64,000 nucleotides of DNA, from contig CAZMGB010000016.1 of NCBI GenBank assembly GCA_964565775.1, forward strand, positions 1-64,000, read 5' to 3'. This DNA is from CAZMGB01 sp964565775 (GTDB lineage: Bacteria; Chloroflexota; Dehalococcoidia; DSTF01; JALHUB01). The notes below the pieces were generated by a model. The model was not told the origin of the DNA, did no database searches, and saw nothing but the letters and a program-made list of their open reading frames with translations. Both the position numbers and the translations under genes were made by a program. Below, piece by piece: positions 17,462 to 26,305 of this stretch (positions are counted from its first letter, which is position 1; every line of letters begins with the position of its first letter).

Positions 17462-18583
17462 TTAGGCCTGGTAAGTGGCCTCTACCTCCCTGACGCGCAC
17501 GTAGTTCATCGGTCCCACCTGGCGCACCATGCCCTTCAGCTCCAGCAGAGCGAGGGCGCTGCTGACCGTGGCGATGGGCAGGCCGCTCTCGCGTCGCACC
17601 TCGTCTATGTGCAGCGGCTGCGCCGACAGGTGCTTGAGGAGCGCGGCCTCCGTGGCGTCGACGGGCATGACTTCCTTCATCTCCATCTGGTGCGCAGCCA
17701 TCGTCAGGTTCAGCTCCTCCAGAATGTCCTGAAGGTTGGTGACCAGCTTCGCCTCGCCCTCCTGGATGAGCCTGTTGGTGCCGCGACAGCCCGGATAGAA
17801 GATGCTGCCCGGCACCGCGAAGACCTCCCGGTTCTGGTCCAGGGCCAGGCGGGCAGTGATCAAGGCCCCGCTGGTAATATCGCCCTCAACGACCAGAACG
17901 CCCAGGCTTATTCCGCTCATAATCCGATTCCGGCGGGGAAAATACTCGCTGCGCGGCTGCGTTCCGAGCGGGTAGTCGCTCACCAGGGCGCCCCGCTCCA
18001 TGATCTGTTGAGCCAGCCTCAGGTGCTCCGGCGGATACACCATGTCGAGGCCACAGGCCATGACCGCGACGGTCCGGCCGCCGGCGTCGAGCGCGGCGCG
18101 GTGGGCGATGGAGTCGATGCCTCGCGCCAGGCCGCTCACGACCGTCACCTGATTACGCGCAAGACCCCTGGAGAACTCCTCCGCAGCCTGGCGGCCATAG
18201 GGCGTAGCCCGCCGCGTCCCGACGACGGCGACTGCCCACTCATCGGCGGAGGAGAGCGTGCCCCGGACGAAGAGGACGGGCGGCAGGTCCGCGATCTCCT
18301 TCAGCTTCGGCGGGTACTCCGGGTCGTGCCAGTTCAGGGCGCGGACGCCCGCCCGCTCCAGCCGCTCCATCTCCTCGTCGGGCGAGATCTTCGGTCGGGC
18401 GGCGACGACGGCGTTGACGGAGGCCCTGTCGAGTCCGGCCCCCCGCAGCTCGGCGGCGCTCGCGCTCCAGGCGTTCTCCAGCCGGCCGAAGTGCTTCTCC
18501 AGCAGCGAGAAGCGCACCCGACCGATGCGGGGGACGCGCCCAAAGGCCAGCCAATACTTGAGGTCGCTTCTGTCGTGCTTCAT
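17462..18583 (-). CDS. dprA: DNA-processing protein DprA (Smf)
   Basis: The 373-residue protein has an N-terminal SAM-like segment, then the DprA Rossmann domain with AVVGTRRATPYGRQAAEEF, VSGLARGIDSIAHRAAL, AVMACGLDMVYPPEH and FPRRNRIMSGIS. A C-terminal winged-helix segment of about 70 residues (LKHLSAQPLHIDEVRRESG) follows. DprA loads RecA on incoming single-stranded DNA during transformation. No other competence genes are in view. Confidence 0.95.
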   Translation of the reverse strand: MKHDRSDLKYWLAFGRVPRIGRVRFSLLEKHFGRLENAWSASAAELRGAGLDRASVNAVVAARPKISPDEEMERLERAGVRALNWHDPEYPPKLKEIADLPPVLFVRGTLSSADEWAVAVVGTRRATPYGRQAAEEFSRGLARNQVTVVSGLARGIDSIAHRAALDAGGRTVAVMACGLDMVYPPEHLRLAQQIMERGALVSDYPLGTQPRSEYFPRRNRIMSGISLGVLVVEGDITSGALITARLALDQNREVFAVPGSIFYPGCRGTNRLIQEGEAKLVTNLQDILEELNLTMAAHQMEMKEVMPVDATEAALLKHLSAQPLHIDEVRRESGLPIATVSSALALLELKGMVRQVGPMNYVRVREVEATYQA

Positions 18584-18634
18584 CGGCCGGTTATTGTAAC
18601 ACGGGGTTATGGGAAAGCAAAGGGAGGATGGGAG

Positions 18635-19927
18635 CTAGGGTCCTTCGGGGGCGGCGCCCTCGGGCTGCGCCGGGGCGGGCTCCTTGGTAACGCGCACCTT
18701 CTTGATGCGGCGGCCCAGGACAGAGAGGATGCGGAGTCGCAGGCCATCGGCGCGAACCTCGTCTCCCAGGTTCGGCATCTTACCCAGGTGGTGATAGACA
18801 AAACCGCCGACGGTGTCGAAGTCCTCGCCCTTGAGATCGAGGCCGAGGAGTTCGTTTAGATCGTCCAGGCCGACACGGCCGTCCACGATGGCCTCGTTGT
18901 CAGACAGGCGCTGGACAACGACCTCTTCCTGGTCGTATTCGTCCTCGATCTCGCCCACGATCTCTTCCAGAAGGTCCTCGATGGTGAGAAGACCGGCAGT
19001 ACCTCCGTACTCGTCGACGACAATAGCGATGTGGACCTTCTTCTGACGCAGCTCAGCCAGCACCTCGTCGACCTTCTTCGACTCAGGAATGAAGTACGCC
19101 GGCCGGGCAACGTCCTTGAGATCGGGAGGCCGGCCGCCGTCGGCGAGGTAGCGCAGCAGGTCCTTGGCATAGACCACGCCGATCACGTTGTCGATCGTGT
19201 CCTCATAGAGAGGGATGCGGCTGTAGCCGCGCTCGATAATGAGGCGCATCACCTCGTCGAAATCGGCGTCAGCCCCCACGGCCACGATGTCGATGCGCGG
19301 CACCATGATTTCGCGGGCCGGAGTCTCCTCCAGATTGATGATACCGCGGATCATCTGCCGCTCCTCCTCCTCGATGCCCCCATTGGCCTCCTCCCGCTCC
19401 ATGAGATGGAGAATGTCGTCCTCGCTCCGAAGCTCCGAGGCTTTGCCTCCTAACGCGCGGACCCGGAGGAGGGCGCGGCCGGGCAGCTCGAAGAGCCAGG
19501 CGGGCCTACCGAAGAGGGCCCTTATGACTCCCACGAACGGCGACAGGAGGATGCTCCAGCGCTCCGGGTTCTGCGAGACGAGAAGGCGCGGTACGGCCTG
19601 GAGAAGCGCCACCACGATCAGACTGCCGGCGGCCGCTATTCCCAGGGCGGTCCAGGTGCTTCCGTCCTGGCGAGTGAGAATGAACAACGCCAGAGCCGTC
19701 GCCACCACGACGGACAGGACACGGGCGATGGCCAGCGCCCCAAGCACCGCCTTACGCTCCTGTACGTAGCCCTGGACGGTCTCCGCGCGGGTCGTGCCCT
19801 GCTCAGCGAGGAGGCGGAGGCGACCGCGGTTGCTGGCCGCGAGACCGGCCTCGGCTGCCGCCACGACGACGAGGAGCGCAAGGGCTATGATCAGCAGGCT
19901 GAGTCCCACCCAACTATGACTGTCCAC
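18635..19927 (-). CDS. CNNM/CorC-type membrane protein with CBS pair
   Basis: The 430-residue protein has three or four transmembrane helices in a CNNM domain (residues 1-140). Two CBS domains follow (about 205-320, with ETPAREIMVPRIDIVAV and HIAIVVDEYGGTAGLLTIEDLLEEIVG). A CorC/HlyC C-terminal FAD-like transporter-associated domain (DFDTVGGFVYHHLGKMPNLGD) ends it. Relatives are linked to magnesium or cobalt efflux, or to unknown membrane functions; the old label hemolysin is misleading. The GTG start at 19927 overlaps the end of glmU by 14 nt. Confidence 0.9.
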   Translation of the reverse strand: MDSHSWVGLSLLIIALALLVVVAAAEAGLAASNRGRLRLLAEQGTTRAETVQGYVQERKAVLGALAIARVLSVVVATALALFILTRQDGSTWTALGIAAAGSLIVVALLQAVPRLLVSQNPERWSILLSPFVGVIRALFGRPAWLFELPGRALLRVRALGGKASELRSEDDILHLMEREEANGGIEEEERQMIRGIINLEETPAREIMVPRIDIVAVGADADFDEVMRLIIERGYSRIPLYEDTIDNVIGVVYAKDLLRYLADGGRPPDLKDVARPAYFIPESKKVDEVLAELRQKKVHIAIVVDEYGGTAGLLTIEDLLEEIVGEIEDEYDQEEVVVQRLSDNEAIVDGRVGLDDLNELLGLDLKGEDFDTVGGFVYHHLGKMPNLGDEVRADGLRLRILSVLGRRIKKVRVTKEPAPAQPEGAAPEGP

Positions 19928-21341
19928 TCTTCTTGCTCCTGCGGCCCGTCATCGTGGTGCCGACGGTCCGGCGCTCCGTCGCCTTCCGTCCCTTCGGACG
20001 CTGCCTGCCCCCTTTCGCAAGCATCCGCGCCGGCACGCCCACAGCGATGCGACCGGCAGGGACGTCGCGGTTCACGACCGCGCCCGCGCCCGTAGCAGCG
20101 CCCTCGCCGACGCGCACCGGCGCGATCAGCATCGTGTCGCTGCCGATGAAAGCGCGGTCACCGATGACAGTCCGGTGCTTGCGGGCGCCGTCGAAGTTGC
20201 AGGTGATAGTGCCGGCGCCGATGTTGACGTCCTCGCCCACCTGGGCATCGCCGACGTAGCTGAAGTGGCCTACTTTCGTCTTCGGCCCTAGTCGGGCGTT
20301 CTTTAGCTCGGCGAAGTTGCCGATGTGAGCCCCCCGGCCGACGTGAGAGCCCGGCCGCAGGTGGCTGAACGGCCCCACCTCGACGCCGTCCTCCAGCACC
20401 GAGCCCTCGATCACGGATGACACTACGCGACAGCCCACGCCGATCTCGGCGTCGACCAGAAGGCTATCGGGGCCGAGCACGCAGTCGCGGCCGACGCGCG
20501 TCCGGCCGGCCAGCGTCGTATTCGGGTGGATGACGGTGTCCTGTCCGATCGCTACGTCGGCATCGATGTACACAGTGCAGGGGTCCACCAGGGTGACGCC
20601 GGCCAGCATATGGCGTCGCCGGATGCGCTCGCGGAGGACGCCTTCGACTCGGGCCAGGTGGACGCGGTCGTTCACGGTCACGGCCTCCGCCGGGTCGGCG
20701 GCCGGAAGCGCCGCCCGCGTCGCTCCCTCTCGGACGGCCATCGGCAGCAGCTCCGTGAGGTAGAATTCGCCGTTGTTGCTGCGAGGCAGCGCCTTCAGGC
20801 GGGGCCAGAGCCATTCCGCGCGGAAGCAGTAGACGCCAACGTTGACCTCATTGCCCTCCTCGCCTGTAGCGTCGGCCTCCTCGACAATAGCCATCACCCG
20901 GCCGTCGCCATCGCGGCGGACGCGACCGAAGCCGCCGAGATCCTCGACGTTGGCCGTGAGCAGCGTCAGGTCCGCCCCGCTCTCGACGTGATGTCTCATA
21001 AGCTCCGCGACACTCGCTGAGGAGACCAGGGGCAGGTCGGCGTTGATCGACAGGACGTGCCGGGCGTCTCCGGCCGGGCCCTTGGCCTGGGCCAGGGCGT
21101 GGCCCGTGCCGAGCAGCTCCCCCTGCCTCGCATAGATCGGCGAATCGCCCAGGGCGCGCTGTACGTCATCCGCGCCGTGGCCGACGACGACGATGCAACG
21201 CTCGAGGCCCGCCTCACGCACGGCGTCGAGCGCGTACGAGGCCATCGGCCGGCCGGCCAGGGGATGCAGCACTTTCGGCAGCTTCGACCGCATGCGCCGG
21301 CCGAGCCCCGCCGCGAGGACCACCGCCGCCCACTCAGTCAT
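19914..21341 (-). CDS. glmU: GlmU: UDP-GlcNAc pyrophosphorylase / GlcN-1-P acetyltransferase
   Basis: A bifunctional enzyme of 475 residues. The uridylyltransferase part begins AAVVLAAGLGRRMRSKLPKV; the usual G-T-R-M has become G-R-R-M. It continues through LLGTGHALAQA and LSINADLPLV. A left-handed beta helix of hexapeptide repeats follows, with FAELKNARLGPKTKVGHFSY and GAGTITCNFDG for acetyl-CoA and GlcN-1-P binding. It makes UDP-GlcNAc for the cell wall. I start it at ATG 21341 (TEWAAVV), not at the upstream TTG at 21371. The tail after about residue 450 is basic and likely disordered. Confidence 0.94.
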   Translation of the reverse strand: MTEWAAVVLAAGLGRRMRSKLPKVLHPLAGRPMASYALDAVREAGLERCIVVVGHGADDVQRALGDSPIYARQGELLGTGHALAQAKGPAGDARHVLSINADLPLVSSASVAELMRHHVESGADLTLLTANVEDLGGFGRVRRDGDGRVMAIVEEADATGEEGNEVNVGVYCFRAEWLWPRLKALPRSNNGEFYLTELLPMAVREGATRAALPAADPAEAVTVNDRVHLARVEGVLRERIRRRHMLAGVTLVDPCTVYIDADVAIGQDTVIHPNTTLAGRTRVGRDCVLGPDSLLVDAEIGVGCRVVSSVIEGSVLEDGVEVGPFSHLRPGSHVGRGAHIGNFAELKNARLGPKTKVGHFSYVGDAQVGEDVNIGAGTITCNFDGARKHRTVIGDRAFIGSDTMLIAPVRVGEGAATGAGAVVNRDVPAGRIAVGVPARMLAKGGRQRPKGRKATERRTVGTTMTGRRSKKSGQS

Positions 21342-21439
21342 CGACCCGGTTCCATACGCAAATAGAGGCAACGAATTATGCCCGGACCGTCCGGGCCAGA
21401 CGGATTCGTTGCCATTTACTCTGTCAAAGAAGCTCGAAT

Positions 21440-21482
21440 AGAGAAAAGGCGCACCGCCGCCAGCGTGGCGTGCGGTCGCGCC
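21440..21482 (-). terminator. Intrinsic terminator of the 6S-like RNA
   Basis: On the minus strand a long GC-rich hairpin (GGCGC..ACCGC..CGCCA arms around a CGC loop, 21482-21448) is followed directly by TTTTCTCT. On the plus strand no U-tract follows, which fixes the direction. Confidence 0.8.
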
Positions 21483-21684
21483 TCAAAAGAAGCCCACCGC
21501 CACGTTGGGCGCGGGCCTGCGGGTCTCAACCGTTGGTTGCTACTCTGCGGAGGGTCGTCTTCTTGGCTCAACAACGAGGTTGGACCTTCCTCACCCCGGT
21601 CCCCGCACCAGACTTGTCCGCAGCATGGAACCGCCTGCGAACCGGCCTGCGGGCCTGCGCCGACGAGTCGAAGCATACCGAGGC
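21440..21684 (-). ncRNA. Structured non-coding RNA, 6S-like candidate
   Basis: About 245 nt on the minus strand between glmU and alaS, with its own promoter and intrinsic terminator. A 16-bp closing helix with G-U pairs joins 21646-21661 to 21508-21523. An inner helix pairs CTGCGGA with TCCGCAG, and a further stem GGACC/GGTCC lies near the apex. On the 3' side of the central bubble there is a small hairpin CAACC-AAC-GGTTG. A long rod with a bubble and a small 3'-bubble hairpin is the shape of 6S RNA, the regulator that binds RNA polymerase. I see no sequence proof, so 6S is a structural guess. That an RNA is made here is better supported than its name. Confidence 0.6.
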
Positions 21685-21690
21685 GATCTT

Positions 21691-21720
21691 ATAGTAGGGG
21701 CGGCACTCATAGGCTGTCAA
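21691..21720 (-). promoter_or_regulatory. Promoter of the 6S-like RNA
   Basis: A perfect -35 TTGACA (21720-21715) and -10 TACTAT (21696-21691) lie 18 nt apart on the minus strand. Transcription should begin near 21684. Confidence 0.75.
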
Positions 21721-21747
21721 GTGTAGCACCGAGGGTGTCCGCCCAAA

Positions 21748-21777
21748 TTGACACCCCCGACAGGGCAGCCCTACAAT
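21748..21777 (+). promoter_or_regulatory. Promoter of the alaS operon
   Basis: TTGACA (21748-21753) and TACAAT (21772-21777) are 18 nt apart, giving a start near 21784 and a leader of about 96 nt. The leader opens with the small hairpin CCCGCC-CGA-GGCGGG (21788-21802). Confidence 0.75.
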
Positions 21778-21879
21778 TCGGCAAGAGCCCGCCCGAGGCG
21801 GGTAGGCCCGTCTGGCCCATCGTGCCTTCCGGACCGGGCAGAGACACGTAGTTGACATAACGCCCCAGAAGGGATTGCG

Positions 21880-24762
21880 TTGCCGAAGCGAAGCAACTGG
21901 AACAGCGACCGCATCCGCAAGACGTTCATCCGCTTCTTCGAGGAGCGAGGGCACAAGGTCGTGCCCAGCGCGTCGCTTGTCCCGCACGGCGACCCGACGC
22001 TGCTCTTCACATCGGCGGGCATGGTGCAGTTCAAGCCCTACTTCGAGGGCCGCGCCCAGCCGCCGGGGCGACGGCTTTGCTCCGTGCAGAAGTGCTTCCG
22101 CACCTCCGACATCGACAACGTGGGGGACTCCAGCCACCTCACGTTCTTCGAGATGCTGGGCAACTTCAGCATCGGCGACTACTTCAAAGAAGAGGCCATC
22201 CCCTGGGCCTGGGAGCTGGTGACGGAGGTCATCGGCCTGCCGAAGGAGCGCCTCCTGGCAGCAGTCTTCCTCGACGACGACGAGGCGTTCGACCTCTGGC
22301 GCAAGGTGGGCGTGCCCGTCGAGCGCATCCTGCGCTACGGCGAAGAGGACAACTACTGGTTCTCGGGCGACGTCGGCCCCTGCGGCCCGTGCAGCGAGAT
22401 CTACTACGACTTCGGCCCTACGCCCGGCTGCCCCGAGTGCGAGAAGGGGACCTGCCACCCTCAGGTCGACTGCCAGGACGAGCACGGCGTGTCCCGCTTC
22501 CTCGAGCTGTGGAACCTTGTGTTCATGACCTTCTACCAGCACGAGGACGGCTCCCGCACGCCCCTGCCGACGAAGAACATCGATACGGGCGCCGGGCTGG
22601 AGCGCTGGGCCGCCGTCCTCCAGGGCGGGGGGAAGCGCATGTCTGTCTACGAGACAGACCTGTTCGCGCCCATCATCGCCAAGGTGGCGGAGCAATCGAA
22701 GCTTGATGTAGGGCAGTTCTTTCAGGAGGGAGACCACCCGCTGCGCATCGTATCGCAACAGCGCCAACTGCGCGGGCTGCGGATTATGGCAGAGCATGCG
22801 CGAGCTGCAGCCTTCCTCATCGCGGATGGAGTCCTCCCATCCAATCAGGGCCCCGGCAACGTGCTACGGAGGGTCATAAGGAGAGCGATGTATCACGCCC
22901 GCTGGGGTGTGTCATCAGAGCTGGCAGAGATGGCACGATCTGCCGTGCAAGTCATGGGCCAGTCGTATCCCACGCTAAAGGAACAGGAAGAATTGATCGT
23001 TCGAGTCTTGCAAGATGAGGAGCAAGGATTCCAGGCCGTAGTAGAGGGAAGCATCCGCCTGGAAGCGCATCTCAGCTCCCTCACCCAGAAAGGACAAGGC
23101 ATCGTCCCGGGTGATCTAGTCTTCTACCTCCAGGATACGCATGGCTTTCCTATGGAACTGACACGCGAAATCGCACGGGAGCGCGGCTTCGAAATCGATG
23201 AGGCTGGCTTTGAGGGCGAGATGGAAAAACAGCGTGAGCGAGGTAGAGCTGCTCGAGGCAAGCCGGTGCTAGCAGTCTTCCGCATCCCCATGGAAGCGGT
23301 CGGGCCGCGCGGTACCGCCTTTGTTGGCTACGACACGCTGCGGCACGAGACGACGGTCGGCGGCATCATCGCCTCCGCCCGGGGCGGATTCGCCTCTGGC
23401 GAAGGCACCAAGACCGTCGACAGCGTGGCGGAGGGCGATGAGGCAGAGATCGTCCTCCACGAGACGCCCTTCTACGCCGAGGCCGGCGGCCAGGTGGGCG
23501 ACCAGGGCGAGATAACCGGCCCCAACGGCCGCTTCCTGGTGGAGGACACGCAGTACGCACTCGAAAGCCTCATAGTCCACCGCGGGCGCGTCGTCGAGGG
23601 CCGTATCGCCGTCAACGACGACGTCGTCGCCCAGGTGGACGCCCAGAAGCGCGCCGACACGATGCGCAACCACACGGGCACCCACCTGCTCCACTCGGCT
23701 CTGCGGCAAGTGCTGGGCACCCACGTCCGCCAGGCGGGGTCGCTGGTCACGCCCGACCGGCTGCGCTTCGACTTCACGCACATGGAGGCGCCCAAGCCGG
23801 AGGAGCTGGCGGCCGTCCAGGCGCTGGTCAACGAGAAGATCCGAGAGAACGTCAGCGTCGAGACGGAGCAGAAGAGCTACGAGGAGGCGATATCCGGCGG
23901 CGCTCTGGCGTTCTTCGGCGAGAAGTACGCCGAGAACGTGCGCGTCGTCGAGGTGGGCGAACCGGACATTGACCGCCGCTTCAGCGCCGAGCTCTGCGGC
24001 GGCACCCACTGCCACGCAACCGGCGAGGTGGGGATGCTGATCATCGTCAAGGAGGAGAGCGTCGGTGCCGGCGTCCGGCGCATCGAGGCGCTCACCGGCC
24101 GCGCCGCCGCCGAGTACGTGCGCGAGCAGCAGGCGACCGTGGAGCACGTCGGCACCATGCTCGGCGTCACGACGGGCGTAGAGATCGAGGCGAAGGTGGC
24201 CTCGCTTCAGCAGGAGCTGGCGGCGGTGGAGAAGCGCGCCCAGGCCCTCGAACGCCAGGCGGCGCGCCGCGAGGCTGAGGCGCTGCTGGATCAGGCGGAG
24301 CGGGTCGACGGCGCTGCTGTCGTCGTCAGCCGCGTGTCAGCCGCCAGCCCGGAGCTCTTGCGGGAGATGGGCGACTTCCTGCGCGACCGGCTCGGCAGCG
24401 CGGTGATCGCCCTGGGCGCCGTCGTCAACGGCAGGCCCAGCTTCGTCGTCATGGCGACGCCCGACCTGACGGCGCGTGGCCTCCACGCCGGCGAGATCGT
24501 CAAAGGGATCGCTGCGGTCGCCGGCGGTGGCGGCGGCGGCCGGCCCGAGATGGCCCAGGCGGGCGGCAAGGACGCCCACAAGCTCGATGACGCACTGGCG
24601 AAGGGAGGCCGGCTCATCAGGAAGACCCTTGGCTCTCTGGGGAAAGCCTCAGCCCGAACGAGACCTCCGGCCGGACGTCCACGCAAGTCAGGCCCCGGCA
24701 AGCCGCCTGACGCTCGACGCAGCCGGACGCGGCGCCCCGGCCGTACGTCCGGGCGGCCCTGA
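21880..24762 (+). CDS. alaS: Alanyl-tRNA synthetase
   Basis: AlaRS of 960 residues with the class II catalytic domain (FTSAGMVQFKPYFEG, NIDTGAGLERWAA), the editing domain (NHTGTHLLHSALRQVLG and LCGGTHCHATGEVG, the zinc ligands) and the C-Ala/DHHA1 region. The start is TTG 21880 behind AGAAGGGA. The last 45 or so residues are an extra basic Pro/Arg tail. Inside the gene, roughly 22690-23300, codon use changes sharply. A sample of 25 codons from 22981 ends in G or C in 13 cases, against 23 of 25 from 21916. This suggests a block replaced by recombination. It heads the operon that continues into ruvX. Confidence 0.96.
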   Translation: MPKRSNWNSDRIRKTFIRFFEERGHKVVPSASLVPHGDPTLLFTSAGMVQFKPYFEGRAQPPGRRLCSVQKCFRTSDIDNVGDSSHLTFFEMLGNFSIGDYFKEEAIPWAWELVTEVIGLPKERLLAAVFLDDDEAFDLWRKVGVPVERILRYGEEDNYWFSGDVGPCGPCSEIYYDFGPTPGCPECEKGTCHPQVDCQDEHGVSRFLELWNLVFMTFYQHEDGSRTPLPTKNIDTGAGLERWAAVLQGGGKRMSVYETDLFAPIIAKVAEQSKLDVGQFFQEGDHPLRIVSQQRQLRGLRIMAEHARAAAFLIADGVLPSNQGPGNVLRRVIRRAMYHARWGVSSELAEMARSAVQVMGQSYPTLKEQEELIVRVLQDEEQGFQAVVEGSIRLEAHLSSLTQKGQGIVPGDLVFYLQDTHGFPMELTREIARERGFEIDEAGFEGEMEKQRERGRAARGKPVLAVFRIPMEAVGPRGTAFVGYDTLRHETTVGGIIASARGGFASGEGTKTVDSVAEGDEAEIVLHETPFYAEAGGQVGDQGEITGPNGRFLVEDTQYALESLIVHRGRVVEGRIAVNDDVVAQVDAQKRADTMRNHTGTHLLHSALRQVLGTHVRQAGSLVTPDRLRFDFTHMEAPKPEELAAVQALVNEKIRENVSVETEQKSYEEAISGGALAFFGEKYAENVRVVEVGEPDIDRRFSAELCGGTHCHATGEVGMLIIVKEESVGAGVRRIEALTGRAAAEYVREQQATVEHVGTMLGVTTGVEIEAKVASLQQELAAVEKRAQALERQAARREAEALLDQAERVDGAAVVVSRVSAASPELLREMGDFLRDRLGSAVIALGAVVNGRPSFVVMATPDLTARGLHAGEIVKGIAAVAGGGGGGRPEMAQAGGKDAHKLDDALAKGGRLIRKTLGSLGKASARTRPPAGRPRKSGPGKPPDARRSRTRRPGRTSGRP

Positions 24763-24766
24763 CACG

Positions 24767-25225
24767 ATGCGCATCCTGGGACTGGACATGGGCGAGCGGC
24801 GCATCGGAGTGGCCATCAGCGACCCGGAGGAGCGGCTGGCCGTGCCCCTGAAGACGCTGTCGAGTCGCGGTCAGGCAGCCGACGTCAGGGCGATCGCCGA
24901 TCTGGCGGAGCACGAGCAGGCGGGCGCGCTGGTGCTGGGCCTGCCTCTCTCTCTGCACGGCGAAGCCGGACCCCAGGCGCAGCGGGTGAAGGATTTCGGC
25001 CGCGCCCTCTCCGAGGCGGCCCCTCAGCCCGTCGAGTACTGGGACGAACGCCTCTCCAGCGTCGAGGCCGAGCGGCTCCTTTCGCGGGTGCCTGCCGCTG
25101 CGTCCTCGGGCAGGGGAAGGCGCAGCCGCATTCTGGCCGGCAGGGACGCTCTGGCCGCCGCCATCATCCTCCAGAGCTTTCTCGACCGCCGACGCCGGAA
25201 GGGAGCTTCGCCGGGAGGGGAATGA
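24767..25225 (+). CDS. ruvX: YqgF/RuvX-family putative Holliday junction resolvase
   Basis: A 152-residue RNase H-fold protein. The start MRILGLDMGERRIGVAIS carries the first catalytic Asp, LVLGLPLSLHGEAGPQA follows, then YWDERLSSVEAE, and the C-terminal GRDALAAAIILQSFL supplies the last acid. YqgF proteins act in 16S rRNA 5' processing and possibly on Holliday junctions. The ATG lies 4 nt after the alaS stop, a common bacterial order. Confidence 0.92.
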   Translation: MRILGLDMGERRIGVAISDPEERLAVPLKTLSSRGQAADVRAIADLAEHEQAGALVLGLPLSLHGEAGPQAQRVKDFGRALSEAAPQPVEYWDERLSSVEAERLLSRVPAAASSGRGRRSRILAGRDALAAAIILQSFLDRRRRKGASPGGE

Positions 25226-25229
25226 CCTC

Positions 25230-26291
25230 ATGCGTCTGCTGCCCCTGGCGGTCCTCTTCGTCTCACTGGCATTGCTAGCTGTCGTCGCCTGGGCCATCGC
25301 CAGCACACCGGGCGATGTCATCAAACAGGAGGCTTCCACCATCGTCCTGCCCAGCCCGGAGAGCACCGAGGTGGCTCTTGTGACCGTCTTCAAAGGCGAG
25401 AGCGCCAAGGAGATCGGTGACAACCTGGAGGCGGAGCAAGTGATCCAGAGTGGACTGCTGTTCCGCATGATGGTGACCTTCATGGGCGTCGAGGACGAGC
25501 TGGTGGCCGGCGACTATGAGTTCGACCGTGGCCTCACGACCCTCGAGGTGATCGGGCGCCTGCGGCGGGGCATCACTCTTCCCCTGGTCGTGACCGTCCC
25601 GGAAGGGCTACGGGCCGAGGAGATAGGCCTGCTGATGGAAGAGAAGGGCATCGTCTCCGCCGTAGACTTCGGGAAGGCGCTGGCGACGGGCAGCTATGAT
25701 TTCGATTTCCTGGCGCAGCGGCCGAGCGGAATGGGGCTGGAGGGCTATCTCTTCCCGGCCACTTACAGCTTCTCGCGCCGGGCGACGGCCCAGGACGTCG
25801 TCGAGGCGATGCTGGCTGCGTTCAAGAAGCAGGTGGCCGACCCGTTGAGTACGGAGATCGCGGCCTCAGGCCTCACGCTGCACGAGGTCCTGACGCTCGC
25901 CTCCATCGTGGAGCGGGAGGCCAAGCTACCAGAGGAGAGGCCGCTCATTGCGAGCGTCTTCCTCAACCGCCTCAGCCTCGGACTGCCCCTGCAGGCCGAC
26001 CCGACCGTGCAGTACGCCGTCGCCAGCGACCCGGATAGCATTCGGCGTTACGGCTACTGGAAACGCGCCCTGACGGAAGAGGACCTCCAGGTCGATTCAC
26101 TCTACAATACGTATCGGTTCAGCGGCCTCCCGCCCGGGCCCATCGCCAACCCTGGTGTCGACTCCATTCGCGCCGTCCTTCGCCCCGCCCGCACCAACTA
26201 TCTCTTTTTCGTGGCGAAGGATGACGGCAGCCACGCCTTCGCCGAGACGCTCGAGGAGCACCAGCGCAACGTCGACCAGTATCAGCACTGA
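25230..26291 (+). CDS. mltG: Endolytic murein transglycosylase MltG
   Basis: The 353-residue protein has one N-terminal membrane anchor (LLPLAVLFVSLALLAVVAWA). A LysM-like segment follows (VFKGESAKEIGDNLEAEQV, about 50-120), then the YceG/MltG catalytic domain. The catalytic Glu is in LASIVEREAKLPEERPLIA; LPLQADPTVQYA and YNTYRFSGLPPGPIANPG complete the motif set. It cuts nascent glycan strands to set their length, implying a peptidoglycan wall. It lies 4 bp after ruvX. Confidence 0.95.
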   Translation: MRLLPLAVLFVSLALLAVVAWAIASTPGDVIKQEASTIVLPSPESTEVALVTVFKGESAKEIGDNLEAEQVIQSGLLFRMMVTFMGVEDELVAGDYEFDRGLTTLEVIGRLRRGITLPLVVTVPEGLRAEEIGLLMEEKGIVSAVDFGKALATGSYDFDFLAQRPSGMGLEGYLFPATYSFSRRATAQDVVEAMLAAFKKQVADPLSTEIAASGLTLHEVLTLASIVEREAKLPEERPLIASVFLNRLSLGLPLQADPTVQYAVASDPDSIRRYGYWKRALTEEDLQVDSLYNTYRFSGLPPGPIANPGVDSIRAVLRPARTNYLFFVAKDDGSHAFAETLEEHQRNVDQYQH

Positions 26292-26305
26292 GAGGACAGA
26301 CGCAC

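Noticed and set aside
16709..18859. 716-codon plus-strand frame
   Set aside because: It is antisense to topA and dprA, which carry complete catalytic motifs.
21629..21640. T-box of alaS on the plus strand (TGGAACCGC)
   Set aside because: The match is short, and the surrounding fold, promoter and terminator all belong to a minus-strand RNA. No antiterminator or terminator precedes alaS on the plus strand.
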